From the NCBI GenBank assembly GCA_028564705.1, contig JAPXFQ010002128.1, positions 558,001-622,000 on the forward strand: a stretch of DNA of 64,000 bases, in the 5' to 3' direction. Below the pieces are notes generated by a model. The model had not been told where the DNA came from. It made no database searches and saw only the letters and a program-made list of their open reading frames with translations. Below, in pieces: positions 45,471-58,890 of this stretch; position 1 is the first letter of the stretch; each line of letters opens with the position of its first letter. Source of the stretch: Apricaphanius iberus. Its lineage: Eukaryota; Chordata; Actinopteri; Cyprinodontiformes; Aphaniidae. The position numbers and the translations under genes were made by a program.

Positions 45471-46480
45471 CAAATGTTTGAAAGTAGATTCACGACTGAA
45501 ACACTTTTATATTATGGAGACTGGCTAGGCCACTCAAGGCCCTTGAGATCCCTCCTACAGAGCTACTCCTTTGTTGCCCTGGCTGTGTGTTTTGGGTCAT
45601 TGTCATGCTGAAAGACTGATCCATGATCCATCTTCAATGCTCTTACTGAGGGAAGGAGATTGTTGGCCAAGATCTCACGATACATGGCCCCATCTATCCT
45701 CCCCTCAATACTTTGCAGTCGTCCCATCACCTTTGAAGAAAAGCATCCCCAAAGAATGATGTTTCCACCTCCATGCTTTACAGTTGGGATGGTTTTATTG
45801 GGGTTGTACTCATCCTTCTTCTTTCAACCAAAAACCTCCACTTTTGTCTCATCAGACCACATGACCTTCTCCAATTCCTCCTGTTGATCATCCAGATGGT
45901 CATTGACAAACTTCAGATAGGCCTTGGCCTTGACATTGGCTGGCTAAAGCAGGGGGAACTTGCGTGCACTGCAGGATTTTAATCCATGATGGTGGAGTGT
46001 GTTACTAATGTTTTTTTTTGAGAATGCAGTCCCAGCTCTATTCAAGTCATTGACAGGTCCTGCCATGTAGTCTGGGGCTCATCCCTCACTGTCCTCATGA
46101 TCATTGATGCCCAACAAGGAGAGATCTTGCATGGCGCTCCAGACCGAGGGAGATTGACCGTCATCTTGAACTTCTTCCATTTTCTAATTATTGCACCAAA
46201 TGTTGTTCCCTTCACACCAAGCTGCTTGCCTATTGTCCTTTAGCCCATCTCAGCCTTGTGTAGCTCTACATTTTTATCCCTGATGCCCTTGCACTCCAGC
46301 GCTCTGGTCTTGGCCATTGTAGAGAGGTTGGAGTTTGTTTGAGTGTGTGGACAGGTGTCTTTCATACAGGTAACAAGTTCTAACAGGTGCAGTTAATACA
46401 GGTAATGGGTGGAGAAAAGGAGGGCTTTTTAAAGAAGAGCTAACAGGTGTGTGGGAGCCTAAATTATTACTGGTTGATGG
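45470..46480 (-). mobile_element. Second Tc1-like transposon, antisense, degraded
   Basis: The minus strand carries a decayed Tc1 transposase and 5' UTR (separate coding entry). Upstream of the ATG (46317) the leader has ACACCTGTCCACACACTCAA-like sequence similar to that before the other Tc1 start, showing both belong to the Tc1 superfamily. Inverted ends were not found, so limits are approximate. Confidence 0.75.
45480..46317 (-). pseudogene. Tc1 transposase pseudogene (minus strand)
   Basis: ATG at 46317-46315 opens [16 protein letters not shown], then [32 protein letters not shown] and [14 protein letters not shown], the bipartite DNA-binding domain. Further left, one frame gives DHMV-SDETKVEVFG and another VWGDGKHHSLG, which correspond to the W-S-DE catalytic area and the GGG/GGGxxM region. 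In-frame stops (for instance soon after AEMG) and frame changes show it is dead. The coverage is near full length, unlike the deleted Tc1 at 41 kb. Confidence 0.8.
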
Positions 46481-49400
46481 GTGATGGAATACTTATGTCA
46501 TGCAATGAAATGGAAATTAATTATTTAAAAATCATCCAGTGTTATTTTCTGCTTTTTTGTTTTGGGGTTTTTGGGTTCTTGTTCTTCCCGCTGTATGTAC
46601 ATATGGGGCTTGTATATGGAAATAAAGAACCAATACTGGAGACATATATGGCCTGTATATGCACATATATACACCTCAATTTGCCCTATATGTGGCATAG
46701 ATACGCAAAAATGCGGCATAATATTATTATATATGTGCATATATTCTGTATATAAGCAGCTTATGTGTGCATATAAACTGCATATAGATTTCATAATATA
46801 CACATATATTGTCATATAGCTTCTTTCCATGTGGGGAGCAGTTCTTAAATTTCGGAACAATTCTATGCACAAATACAAGGTGGTACATACCACACCATGA
46901 ACAAAATTTACTGCGTACAGATTTCTGCGTAACTAAAGTTGATATGTGGGGCCCAGGGAAGTGCAAAAAAAAGAAGACAGAACCGCTGGGGGGATATAAC
47001 CAGGGAGCTGGAGCAACAATGGCAGATGTTCCTAGCGGAAGCTGAATAGAAAACCAAATGATCAAACTTACCAAAAGCTAAGTATTAAGATCAACATAAG
47101 TCAAAACACTCTTATTCACGAGCAAAGAATAAAACAAAAAAAACCTAAGAACTCAGCCCAACGCAGTTGGTATAGAAATAGCCCTAAATACAAACCCCTT
47201 GAGACCATGATAATCTAATTGTTATGCTGGTAATTAGATATTTTCTTAATATTAGGGTTAAAAGAAATATATTTTCATTATATTTGTCCTATACCATGGG
47301 AAAAATCTGCATAAGATATATTGATCAGGTTATTATGTGGCCATCAAGACAGTACGGATCACATTTGTGTGCTTGTGCTGATACTACAGATATTAGTAAG
47401 CATTGTTTTTTGTTATCAGAACTTTATAAAATGATTTAGCCTGCAGACTAAATCTGTAATATAATCATGACATACTGAGCTTAATGGTAAAATGCCCCTC
47501 CAAAAGTCAAGAAAGGCACGTTTATTACACATTTACTCAATGTTGTATACACGTATTCATAGCAGTCATTGAACCATGCAGAAGTAGTTGGTGTGAAGAA
47601 GAAAAAAAATACTTAATGTTAAGCAGTTTGTCCGGATTAAAGATGCTCTGCATCCTTTTGCACAGTCCTACACATAGAAACAACAGTAAAAACGACTGAA
47701 ATGTCCTAACTACATTGTTAAATGGCTGTTATTATATTCAAGCCCTCTCAGTTGCCACATCAAATTGAGAATAAATTTGGATTTAGCTTCTTTGCACACC
47801 TCCCATCTCTGCACATGGCTGTTAATCAGCTGAAGATCTAACCCGAGTTAAAGCTAACACCACCAAATTCTGTTTCATTATTCTGCCTCAGGCTCCAAGT
47901 TGATCAGGTTTTACTGTGGTAAGCATGTTTAATTAAAATATGGCAGCTTTCTGTGCTCAGGTGTTTTATACTTTCCGTTTGCAATTACAATAAAGCCAAA
48001 CAGAATGTTTATTACTGTAACAAAGAATCAGACTCCTGTGTAGATTAAGGAGATTTGACTGACTGACTTGTACAACTGATCCAAAAATGTGATGTCATTG
48101 AAATTTGTTTTGTCAGCTGTTGAAGATAGTAGAGGGGTCAGTAGGTTGTGCTATTTATATTTAATTATATTAATTTTGTGATTATGATAATTACTAAATC
48201 AAAAGCAGAACTCCACCTTATATCTCTGTGATTAAATAATGGAAATAAATTTTCTGCAGTGCTCGAATACTGATGGACGTACTGTAGCTACTATTCACTC
48301 CCTTCTTAAGCATCCAATAATTTTCAGCTTTAAATCTTGTTACGCTATATTTGTAGACTAAAATATGTAATTACATTATTTAAATGTCTATGGAAAACTT
48401 GTGTATGGGACGCTTGAACAGGATGATGCATCATTCCTCCTATCTGTCATTTTCCCAGTTGCTGAGAGGCTGGTTGTTCATCAGGAGAAGAATTCCTCTC
48501 TGCAGGGCTTTTTGATTCAACAGCCTTGGCCAGACTATGTTTTTTTGTTTTTTTAAATGGCAGCTTGCCCAAACACTGCAGATGTATTGCTGGGAACAGC
48601 TTACTAAAAACAACTTGAAATCTGCCATAAGTCCAATCAACAGCTTCCAAATCATACCTTGTCTGTGCTCTGTTCTCACTCTTCTTCCTGCAAAATGGTG
48701 CCATCTTTATAGCATCCATGTTAAAAATATACAAGGGAAGTGATGTTTACATTCTAATGAACAAAAAAAAAACATTTTTTTTTTTAGGTAATGTGGTTTA
48801 CTCTGCAGACCTAGGTCATGCTAATGGCCATCTCACAGCAACACATCTACAGTACAGTACATGTTGGAGAGGTTCTGAAACCATTTATACACAATTCTAA
48901 AAAAAAATATTGTTAAGGGTGCAAAAAACATTCATGTAATATACATCAATATATAATATATGTAATATACAAACACAATCAATCACTTTTAAACTAAATG
49001 TGGTGAATGTCAATTTATAGTTATGTATATATATATTTATTGGGACGCTTCTGGCTCAGTACATGGAGGACATTTGATACCTCTTCTCAGAATTAGTAGA
49101 CTTCATTTAAACTGGCTGGATGGCACAAACCTGGTTTTACATCCTTACATTTTTAAAGGCTGGGTCAATTGAGAAGCTCAATGTCGGTCTGCTGTTGCCA
49201 TTCCCAGTTTTGAGATCAGTGTCCTGAACAAACAATTATGTCGAAGTTTTAACCACCAGCCTGTCCGTCTAAGATGAATTTCATTTAAAGAATTAGGAAG
49301 CAGACCATGTTCCTTGTTAGTTAATGTACCAGAACAAAGGTCACAAAAAGCCCTACAGCATGATGCTACCACGACTATACATACCATCACTGTTTTAGCC

Positions 49401-51989
49401 TCTGCATGGATGTTAGCATCGTGAGTCATATTATGACTAAGACTTTTAAAGCCGAACTGCAGTTATACTCTCTTTAATGCTTTTTAGGCCTCATTTAAGA
49501 AATGTGGCATTGTAAGGATATGTTTTTATTTTTGGTGTGTCTATGTAACTTTGAAGTATTAAACCCTTTTAACATTTTTTGTACTTCATGTACCCTATAA
49601 ACTACACCACACGATCGTCTCATCCTTTGTAATTAACATATTTAAGAAGGATGGAAGCAGACATTTTCCCCATTGTGGGAACCACATAATCTGCAGCATT
49701 TACTCAACAGAAATCAGCAATATTCATGGCCCAGTGTGTATAAATCACTGGCAGCTGGAGGTACTCAACACTCACCGGCTCTGACGCCGAGCTTTGAAAT
49801 AGCAATCAATGCTTTTATACTGCAGAGGGGGGACTCGTAAAAACGTCGCTGAGAGGAATATATGATGTCGTATATCACCCTCCCCTCCCTATTTTTAAAA
49901 CACTGAGTTACGACTGCAGAAATGTGTACCCATTAGAGGTGATATGATGTATTTTCTGCCTTGTTCAGAAACCCATTCATCACCGAGGACTAAAAAGAAA
50001 ACTGCACTTAATCTTTCACCCCTTCTTCTTCCTTTCCCATTATTTCTCGCCTGCTCAGCTTGAACCCCCCCCCCATACACCCTGTTGTTGTACACTGTCT
50101 CGAGTAATTTACGACGTACCAGCAGAGCAACGCTCTGGCAGGAACTGCAAAAGCATCTTGCTCCCAGTCATGGCAACGAAATAACCTTTCACAAAAGACT
50201 AAATTTGGCCAGATCATCTGAGACTGGAAATAGAGGACAGAGCTGGACAGGGAGTCAATCAGCCTGCAGAGCAAAATAAATGCTTCTAGATAACTGATTT
50301 ACATTTTTTTGTTGCAAAATGTTGCAAAAATCTCAACAGAATAAAATAATTTTGAGCACAGGTCTGAATTTAACACGTATGGCAGCAATAAGGTGTATGT
50401 TGCTGCAAGTCCTGTGTCTGTCCACAGGAAATCCACTTACACATTGCCTTGTGCTGAGAGGGTACAAGAGGTTCTAGCCAAGGATCTGAGACTTTCAAGT
50501 TAAAATGAATTTTAAGATATTCACAAGAATAAGGCAAGATGCATTTTGGAAAATATATTGACAGGAATTGTCAATAGTGATAATAATCTTTAAAAGAGTT
50601 GAGGGGAGGCTTTGCAACTTCAGAACCCTGCAGCAACTGTCAAGCGTGGTGGTGGTGGTGCCATGTTAAGGGTTATTTTTCCTGCTTGTTGTAGTGGTGT
50701 ATTAGACAGAGGGGATGGAATAACAAATTTAAATTAACTCTACCATTTCTGATAAGAGTGGAGAACTATCAAAACACAACTGTCTGGAAAGAACTTTAAT
50801 CAAAATGTTCACATGGTGATATGCATATATCTGAACTTGTAAGCATACTTTTATTGATACTTGGATTAGAGAAAATCCAGAATACATTTAAACTGGTCCA
50901 TCTGTCTTTAGTTCTTCAAATTCATTTTAGATCTTGCACTGTATCAATCAGTTCATCATGAAAAATAACAGTTTGCATGCATTAAAAGCCCAAACATGGT
51001 CTGATCTTCAGGTATTCCAAGCTCAAGAGTTCAGAGAAATCTCACAGACCTGACCAACTCTTTATTCATTTTTCATACTGACTGTAAAAACTACAATATC
51101 CAAATATTTTAATTTTCTTTCAGCACCCAATCCATGTTCACTGGCAAAGCTTCTCACACTTAATGTACCATCTGTAAGTTAAATGCAGAAGACAACATTT
51201 TTCCCCTTGTTTGCTGTTATCTTAGCCCCTCGTTTAGTTGTGGTTTTGCAGTGTGGCTTTGCCCCGTTACTTTCTTCATATTCTGTCCTTACCCAGTGTT
51301 CCTGGCAGACAGTCAAATTTAGCTGAAATAAATCTAAAGAAGCAGTAATCATTACTGTTAAGAAGACATGTTGCTGCTCTGTTTCTTACAGTTACTCTGC
51401 GTGTGTGTGTTTGTGTGTGAGCGCCTGCTTCTGTTGCCGACAAAGGATTAATCTTCCTAGCTGAGGCAGTATCTAAGGTCAGCAAGGGAGATATTTCATA
51501 AGTGTCAGCTTGGCCTGCAGCCCTTAACGCACAGTTCGAAACGAGGACGTAGGGACGCATAACAAAGGCTGTGCGTGACTTTGCTGTGCTCACATGGGAT
51601 ACTCTGGAGGAGGGAAACTGGCTGATATATGCCGCTGTTTCACTTTCACGTATTTGTCTGAGCTTGTGAATTACTGCCAGATACGAGCGCGGTGCTCCGT
51701 CACCACAAGGACCCAGTTGGGAAAGATATATTTTGGCCTCACCAGGTGTGGATCTGGAAGGCCTTTATCATGAGTCTCTGATTTTAAACTCCTACCATAA
51801 AAAATATAACCCTGGCCCTGCTCAGCCTTATTTAGGTCAACTCAATAAAGTGGGGTACTTTTTAAAGAGATGGTAGCTTTTGACGGCGCCTGTATTTTTT
51901 TACTTTTAAAGCTCCAGGTTGCAGGTTTTTTTCTGCTCCTGCCATGACCTGGAGTTGGAACGCACACACACAACAATATTATTGGCTTG

Positions 51990-52330
51990 GGCGGGCTGCT
52001 TCAATAACTGAGAGGTGCTGATTTACTAACGCATTCATCAGCTTTAAATGAGTGATGCCACTCCTTGTCAAATCAAAGAAACGGCTGATTACATGACTCG
52101 CCTCCACTGCGGCCTGTGATGACTGATGTTAACTGCTGGGCCACACCCACCACGCCACTCATCATGTTTGTCAGGAAATGCAGTGGGCTCTGCCAGTTCA
52201 CAAAACCCAGCGACGTGAACTGCTGAATAGGCCAGAGCTGTGTTTGAACACTTAAGCTAAGCGTCTCTCTGTTTTCCTGCCATGCTCCTAACATGAAATT
52301 CAGTTGTGGTTTTGCTTTCATGAGAAAATC
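51990..52330. promoter_or_regulatory. Candidate conserved noncoding element
   Basis: A repeat-free block with GCATTCATCAGCTTTAAATG, GATTACATGACTCGC, GGGCCACACCCACCACGCC and similar short, non-decayed motifs (a CACCC/GC-box-like element among them). The composition differs from the AT-rich surroundings. Assigned as enhancer-like only by appearance and by lying within the desert of a developmental regulator. Confidence 0.3.
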
Positions 52331-53579
52331 AGAGAAGTTTCATAGTAGTCGATTGAGAAAGAGCGGACATTCCCGGCGGCGCTCACCTCAACAAAGGTTG
52401 GATGATGAAGACAAGGTGGCTGAGACTCAGGCCATGGGTAAAGGAAGCAACACTGCCTTTAAAAAGCATGAAGGATTTGCTTTGCTAGATTGCTTTTGTC
52501 TGCCCTCTTGTCGTTCCTTAAAGCAGATCTGTCACGCGTCCAGACTGTGAATACCTTGATTGTACTGCTGTCAAAGCACCCCCCCATTACCTGACCAACA
52601 AAAAAAACAAGCAAGGAAAAAACATGTTTGAATGTCATCTGAAATTTCAAACGACAATGCCAGATGATCTGGTTTGATGCCGACACTGTCTGGCAGCGGA
52701 GGCCTGTTCTCTCCTTCTTTTCCTCTTCGCCTTCCTCTCTCCGTGATGTTGATAGCTTAACTCTGCGTCGAGGACAATGACGGCTTTGTTTCCCAAGCGT
52801 ATGGAGAGGGCTGCGGGCTTTGTGCAGCCCCCGTGCTTGTGTAGGAGTACATTTTCAGGTGTAGAGAGTACGACAAGGCAGAACCTAGCAAGGTGCGATG
52901 GATTCGGAAATAAAAGTGCCAATCTGCAGATGGCGGAGGGGGGGTACCTATTATCTGGCCGTAATTACAATGCAGACAGATAGACGACAGGTAGGCAGAG
53001 TGGATAAGAGCGTTAGCTTGTGAGACGTGATGAGCTGACAAGAGAAACAATCTCCCAACTAAACTACTGTGATAAGGCTGTCAGCCTCTGCTGTGACACA
53101 AAGGTTTACTGTAAGCCCAGTGAGAAAGACGGTAGTCTCGGGAAGAACTTCAAAAACACCGTCTTATAAGATTTTATCATGTACAGCAAGGCCTGTCTGT
53201 TTATGTTTGTGAGCATTGGCCAGGTCTTCATGTTTGACTGCATGCCCACTCAACTGTGACAGGATTAGTATGTGTATGTCAAAGATAGAGGGAGAGGCAG
53301 CCACAGAAAGACAAATGAGGAAGTGTGAATGCATTAAGTACACTGTGTAGACATTGTTTGTGGACCTTTCAGCTCAAGGAAATCCTTGTTTCAACAATCT
53401 GTCCTGCCGGGAATGTTGCCTGTGAGGCTTTTTTTAAGTGTTCGCTTCGAAATGCCATGTCTGCTACACCCCATGAAACTGTCTTAATCCACTTTTTCCC
53501 CCTCGGTTTTATTACTGCTGGAGCAAATGCAAGGGATAGAGCAGAGCCCCAGCCCAGGGCCTCTATTCCCATTCCACAC

Positions 53580-54100
53580 ACCCCATAAGTCAGTCACAGA
53601 TAATTAAATAGAAGTTATTTACACTTGTTTTTCCCTCCTCTGCCTCTCTGCTGCTTTTATCATTTCTTGCTGTTCTTTGTACAGTACTGTGCACAGCCAG
53701 ACCTTGTCAAAGTCTGGCTGACACCAGCGAAGCCCTGTTGAAATGTTATAGCTTGAAAAGAAAAGAAAAAGAAGAAACAAGGTTCTTATGAGCTCCTGTC
53801 AATGTCAGCCTTTCATTAAACAATCACATGGAGCGTCTATGCTAATCCTCGGCGCTTCTAGAGACGAGACAGCTCAGGAGGCTATGCTCGAGCCAGGTTT
53901 GAAGATTCCAGCTGCCTAATGTCAAGCATTACATATTTACCTTGTTGTCAGCCGAGCAGCCGCTTTTCAACACGTCGGTGAATTAGAGCTTGTCACAGAA
54001 CTATGACGTCCATAATAGGCCTTGGCGACGCAGTAAATCACAGAGGGACAACATGGGGTCCACTTCTCCAGAGCTCTCATCAGCCCTTCCTGGGGGGTTT
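53580..54100. promoter_or_regulatory. Candidate conserved noncoding element
   Basis: Non-repetitive and moderate GC, with homeodomain-like AGATAATTAAATAG, AATCACATGGAGCG, GGTGAATTAGAGC and CRE-like ATGACGTCCATAATAGG. No open frame of note. Among the better enhancer candidates in the window, but without alignment this is only inference. Confidence 0.35.
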
Positions 54101-54735
54101 ATACTGAGGGTGTCATGAGATTTTGTGGAACGAGGTCTTTCAACCATAAGTATGACACAATATATCTTGTCCATTCAGTTTCTATGTGCAAGTGACTTAA
54201 TCCATGAAGTAAGTCTAAGCTATTACAATGAAGAACAGATATAAATGCATTTTAGCATCAATCAAAATGATTATCAAACTGATGTTCTGTGAAGTTATCA
54301 TAAATATTTCCCTTTCATGTAATAGCCAGGTGTCATTTCATTGTGAGTATGTTTGAAAAGTAAGAGTTGTGGAAGTGCTAGCAGCTGGTCAGAGAGATCC
54401 CTGGATCAGCAGATTTTAATAAAGTTGACCCCCATCTCTTCGCTGTTCAGTGTTTGCAGATTTACGTATCTGCAGATTTTTTATGCAACCTGACTCAAAA
54501 TTATTTGCAGAAAACCTGCCTATTTGTGTCATTAATTTTTGTTGCCACTCGTTTTTTTCCAAAAAGAGGAAGACTGTTGATATTAGCTTCTGCGCTAGTG
54601 TAAAGATGGTTGGCACTGTGCTTATTCATGCATATTAAGATATATTTAGTCTTTGATGTATTAAATTAAGGAGTTATATGCATTCTTAGAGGGGGTTTGT
54701 GGGTTTTTGAACAGAATAATATCACCTTGGTGGGC

Positions 54736-54988
54736 GACTGTGGCTCAGTGGTAGAGTAGTTGGCTTGCAATCAGGGGGTCGTAGGTTCAATTCCAGCTTC
54801 CTCCAGTCACATGTCGATGTGCCCCTGGGCAAGGCACTTAACCCCCAAATTCTACGTTGTCCTACCGAGCCATGTTGGATGTAGGTGTATGAATGCAAGT
54901 GTGAATGGGTGAATGTGGCTTCAATGTAAAGCGCTTTGAGTGGTCAGTAAGACTAGAAAAGCGCTATATAAGTTCAGTCCATTTACCA
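54736..54988 (+). repeat. tRNA-derived SINE (family A), copy 2
   Basis: Full-length match in the opposite orientation to 11206-11460. Head GACTGTGGCTCAGTGGTAGA, B box GGTTCAATTCC, body CCCCTGGGCAAGGCACTTAA and AAAGCGCTTTGAGTGGTCAG, tail GCGCTATATAAG...CCATTTACC. Flanking duplication not obvious. Confidence 0.85.
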
Positions 54989-57900
54989 ATAATAGAATAG
55001 ACATATTATTTCTTGTTTCAGAGCAGGAAGGTAACCTAAGTGGGAATATGCATGTTTAGAGATGGGTAAAAATATGAAAATAAGAATATTTTACTGTATT
55101 CTAAAACAACTCAAACAGAACCGTGGTTAGAACCATGCGACACAATGCGATGTTAGTGAATATCAAAATACATTACACATGACATCATTAATTGGATTAC
55201 TCTGCAGAACAATAATGTTTTTTTACAAAAAGGTTATGCTTACTGATACTGATTCAGTCTCAAGGTCTTTGACTTTTTAATCAGCTCCAAGTGCACCAGA
55301 AGTTGACTAAAGAAAGAAACCTAACATTAGTAACACGGAAGTTGCATAGCTAAAAAAAGCTAAACAAAAGCCTTTTGTAAAAGTTTAGGCATTTAGCCAA
55401 TAGCGCTTTATCCCAGAGATATGGATACAGTGACAGCTGATACCTGCTGGCCTTACACTACTCTGTGGAAATCTTTACCTTTTTTTCAAACTCACTACAA
55501 TACAACATCTGTCTACTACATGTAAGATAATGATCACTGATGTTTTCATAGCACCACCCTTCAAATAAATCCAAAGTATCCCTTTTTATACACTGGATCA
55601 ATGAATGACACTTATTTTGACAAAAAAAAAAGTTATTGAATCACTCTGTTGTGTTAAAGGAATTTGCTAAAGATTTCCCGTTAGACTGGCACTTGATTAC
55701 AATAACTTTAAGATAATTTCAGTAATGTGTGGGGAAAAAAATACAATTTGAGAGTATCCCCATTTTGTGCCTGAATCCTTTGAAGGCTGCGTTTGAAGGA
55801 TGGGTATGGTATATCTTTCACAGTCCACCCTATCCAAAGATTAATTTCGGGCTGAATGGGAGACTTTTGCTCTTGTAATCAAGGCGGACAAAGGATCTGC
55901 AACAACTCCTTAAAGAAGTAAACAGTATGAGCTACAACAACACTTTTTTTTCATCTCTGGAATCAATGAAGCATTTTTAAATTGCATCCTTCTGAAAAAT
56001 AGAAGGATTATTTGCTTATATGCTTGAGCAGAGACGTGTGGAAACGAACCATTACATAACTCCTGGGTTCCCAATGTCATTACTTCGGGTTATCTTGCAG
56101 CTGCCGTATTAAATTAGCTATGCTAGCTTGTTTGTTAGCCGAGGCTTACGTGATTTGACGTTATTATCAAAAAATTATTCTTGAACTCGTTGTTATCACT
56201 TTTTCTGATCAGCATGTGTCTCCACTTGATGGGGCCAGGCCGAAAGGGACGTTTTCGGGTCCATTTCTGGAACCCATGGAGTTCTACAGGGGTATATATC
56301 AAGAGGAGCTGTGGTTAAGTCGTGCTGATTGGTAGGTGTAATTTAAAAGAAAATCAGCATACATCGTCAAACAGCTGGCTTGTAAAAATAATAAGAGATG
56401 CTGGCAAAGCAATTTATAACAACAGCAAATAGAAACGCAGCAACAAACCCAGCTTCTTTCATGTCATTTCTCTTGTTATTTCCGCTGCTCTGGGCGCCTT
56501 TTTGCGCTGATCAAAACGCACAGTAGGGCAGGGAGTGATAGAAACAGATAATCCCTCCATCTCTCTAGCAACTGAGAAGAAACGTTCACGTGGAACCGTG
56601 GTCTGTTTACATAAGGATCACTGAAGACAGCAGAGGCTGAATTTTAGGATAAACAGAGCGGATCATCCTGTGAATGTATTAATTGAATTTTGAAAAATTA
56701 ACTGCATTAAATTCACAAATTAATCGAGCTGCATTAATGTGTTAATTTTGACAACCCTTATATAAAATATATAGCCTCAAAATGGCGTCACACGGTACTG
56801 TGCACACTTAGACGAAGGACCTATAGCCTATGTCGAAACCATTTGTAAGCCCTGTAAGAAAACACCAAATAGTGAGAAGTTAGCTGCTAACACTACTAAA
56901 GTTAACTACATGGCTACACTTGAGTGCCTGAAATTCAAAATGTAACAAACATAGAACGATTGAACCTGAGCTAATTTTACAATGAAGTTTGATTCTCTAA
57001 AAAACATTATGAGATCAATGACATTTTTTATAAGTTATGTCTTCTATTGTCATATTATATCTGTATTCTCAAAATTTCAGGACTTTGGGCAATAGAACCA
57101 CTTTAGAATTAGACAAAAATAAAAACTGCCATATTTAGGAATGGTCATACCTGGACTGGAATATTCTAATGATTACATAATGTTAAAAATAGGGGTTGTG
57201 AGTCTTTTAATCTATTTTTGAAGCTAATTACATCCTTTTCTCAGGAACCTAACGTTGTGCATTGTCTACAGCCCTAGCCTGTGCAGCTCCTGTAGCAGCT
57301 CCAACGCGGCCACGGAAACCTGTGAAAAGGCCTCCAGGGTGAGCTGAACCTGTGCATGCTGAGAAACCTCTTAAATTGAAAAGCTGACCCTTTAAAATAT
57401 CCACAACAGGAAACAGCCATCAGTCATTGACACGCCAAAACAGCTGTTACAAGCTAACATCAAGGGTACACATGAAAGGAGCTGCTCCCTGTTGTCGAAG
57501 CCCTCCCTTGTTTTATTCTCTCCCAGCCTTTGTCTGGCTTTTTCAAGGGCCCTCCTACTTTGGTCTCCTGTTTAACACCCCCCTCCCTCCCTCTTTGCCA
57601 GGGCAGATCCACCTACACTCCAGTAACTTTACCAACCTACCCTTTTGATAAGTGGATGGAAGACAGAGCACAGCCAGAAGAGTCACAGCTTAATCCACAG
57701 ACTGTAGTGGAGGAAAACAATATTGTGACCCTCTTGGAGATCCGAGACTCACCTTAGAATCTCACTGTGAGAACGCGGTTGCTATGCGTCACCTGTTTAT
57801 GTGTCTCAGGCTCAACGTGGCGAGAGAAGGTTTTAAACAAACAGACCGATTCAAAAGGAGACCGAACCACACTTAAAGCAACAACGTGCACGTCTTTGCT

Positions 57901-58472
57901 CACGTACTCCCAGATCCTGGCGGGTCACTGAAGCGTGAGCGGCAGTGTGTGGGCGATGAGTGATGACTAAGCCTAATGATGACAGGTCAAACAGTGATGC
58001 TGTTGAGTGAGGCTGAAGTGACTTCATTCTACTTATGTTGCTTTTCCACTTAGCCGCAGATAAATGGCAGCAGCCATTATAATCAGGCTGTAGTTTGATA
58101 AGGCCGGCCGGTGCTGTGAAATGTCAAGCAGCTTTTACTGATCCAGACCTCAGAAAAAAAAACTTGCTGTAATTTCCCCCAGCATGCAATCACAGATTCT
58201 TTAAAATGCTTAAAACACACTCTGTCAATGTGTTGCAGATTACAGATGTGGTGCTTTCATGCTTAACTATTTTATTATTTCACCCACACTAGAGGTCCCC
58301 ATGAAGTATATCATCATGCTATGTAATGTTAAAGATACTATTTACTAGTGTATTATTCTTTTTTTAAGAGAAGTAAACTACTAAAAAAAATAACTTGGTG
58401 ATAAAGCATAAATTTCAAGTGCAGTCATTCAGGAAATACAATGAAAAAAGAATTATGCTAAATTTCCATTAA
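54989..58472. other. Intergenic DNA; hAT end fragment and a candidate enhancer
   Basis: At 56640-56762 the sequence TTAATTGAATTTTG, CACAAATTAATCGAGCTGCA and TGTTAATTTTGACAACCCTTA is the right terminus of a hAT-type fish repeat; the left end was not found. Otherwise unique sequence, with a dense block at 57850-58150 listed separately. Confidence 0.4.
57850..58150. promoter_or_regulatory. Candidate conserved noncoding element close to znf703
   Basis: About 2 kb upstream of the gene's leader, a repeat-free block of about 50% GC is packed with factor-like words: GATGAGTGATGACTAAGCC, TAATGATGACAGGTCA (nuclear-receptor-like AGGTCA), GCCGCAGATAAATGGCAGC, GCCATTATAATCAGG and TTTGATAAGGCC. It ends where AT-rich DNA resumes. 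Proximity makes it a good candidate for a znf703 enhancer, but conservation was not tested. Confidence 0.4.
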
Positions 58473-58890
58473 AGGGAAAGTACAGCTTTTTCATAACATG
58501 GACCTTATTTATAGCATGCATTATGTTCATTTACTCACCCAGACAAGTTTGGAGCCACCAGGAGTCCTTTGGGAGATGTGTAGATCCATTCGTCTCGGAG
58601 TGCTGAGTTGTTGTCTCGCAGATTGTTTTACAGGGTTTTTATCCAACTATAATGACGTGCAATTTCAATTATGTCAATGACATGTTGTATCCCAGTAGTA
58701 GTCTGAGGGGGGCTTTCACTCTGTGCTTGATGGTTGTCAGTTAGACAGAACTTGCTACTGCAAACATCAACATGTTTCGCGTATTTCAAAAATTGCACAC
58801 AAAAAATTACAGAGCTGAATAAGAACAGTACAGAATAATAATACATGCTAAAAAAATAAGGTCCAGGTTGCAAAAAACGGTACTTTCCCT
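58473..58890. mobile_element. TTAA-flanked MITE, copy B
   Basis: Flanked by TTAA (58469-58472 and 58891-58894), with inverted ends AGGGAAAGTAC and GTACTTTCCCT, and a longer imperfect inverted repeat that includes ...TGGACCTTATTT / AAATAAGGTCCA. 418 bp, noncoding. It is the better preserved copy of the family seen at 38546-39282, and lies only about 1.3 kb from the znf703 start codon. Confidence 0.85.

Larger units (their letters stand above)
46481..54735. other. Long intergenic stretch, mostly unique
   Basis: No host gene recognised. A purine/TA-rich zone with many TATATG/CATATA words spans 46590-46830. Moderate-GC non-repetitive blocks at 47720-48000, 49990-50280, 51390-51780, 51990-52330, 52640-53060 and 53580-54100 are candidate regulatory sequence. 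A GT-rich tract is at 51401-51421. Confidence 0.4.

Noticed and set aside
48447..48734. 95-codon minus-strand frame
   Set aside because: No domain, no splice signals checked as convincing, ordinary chance length for this composition.
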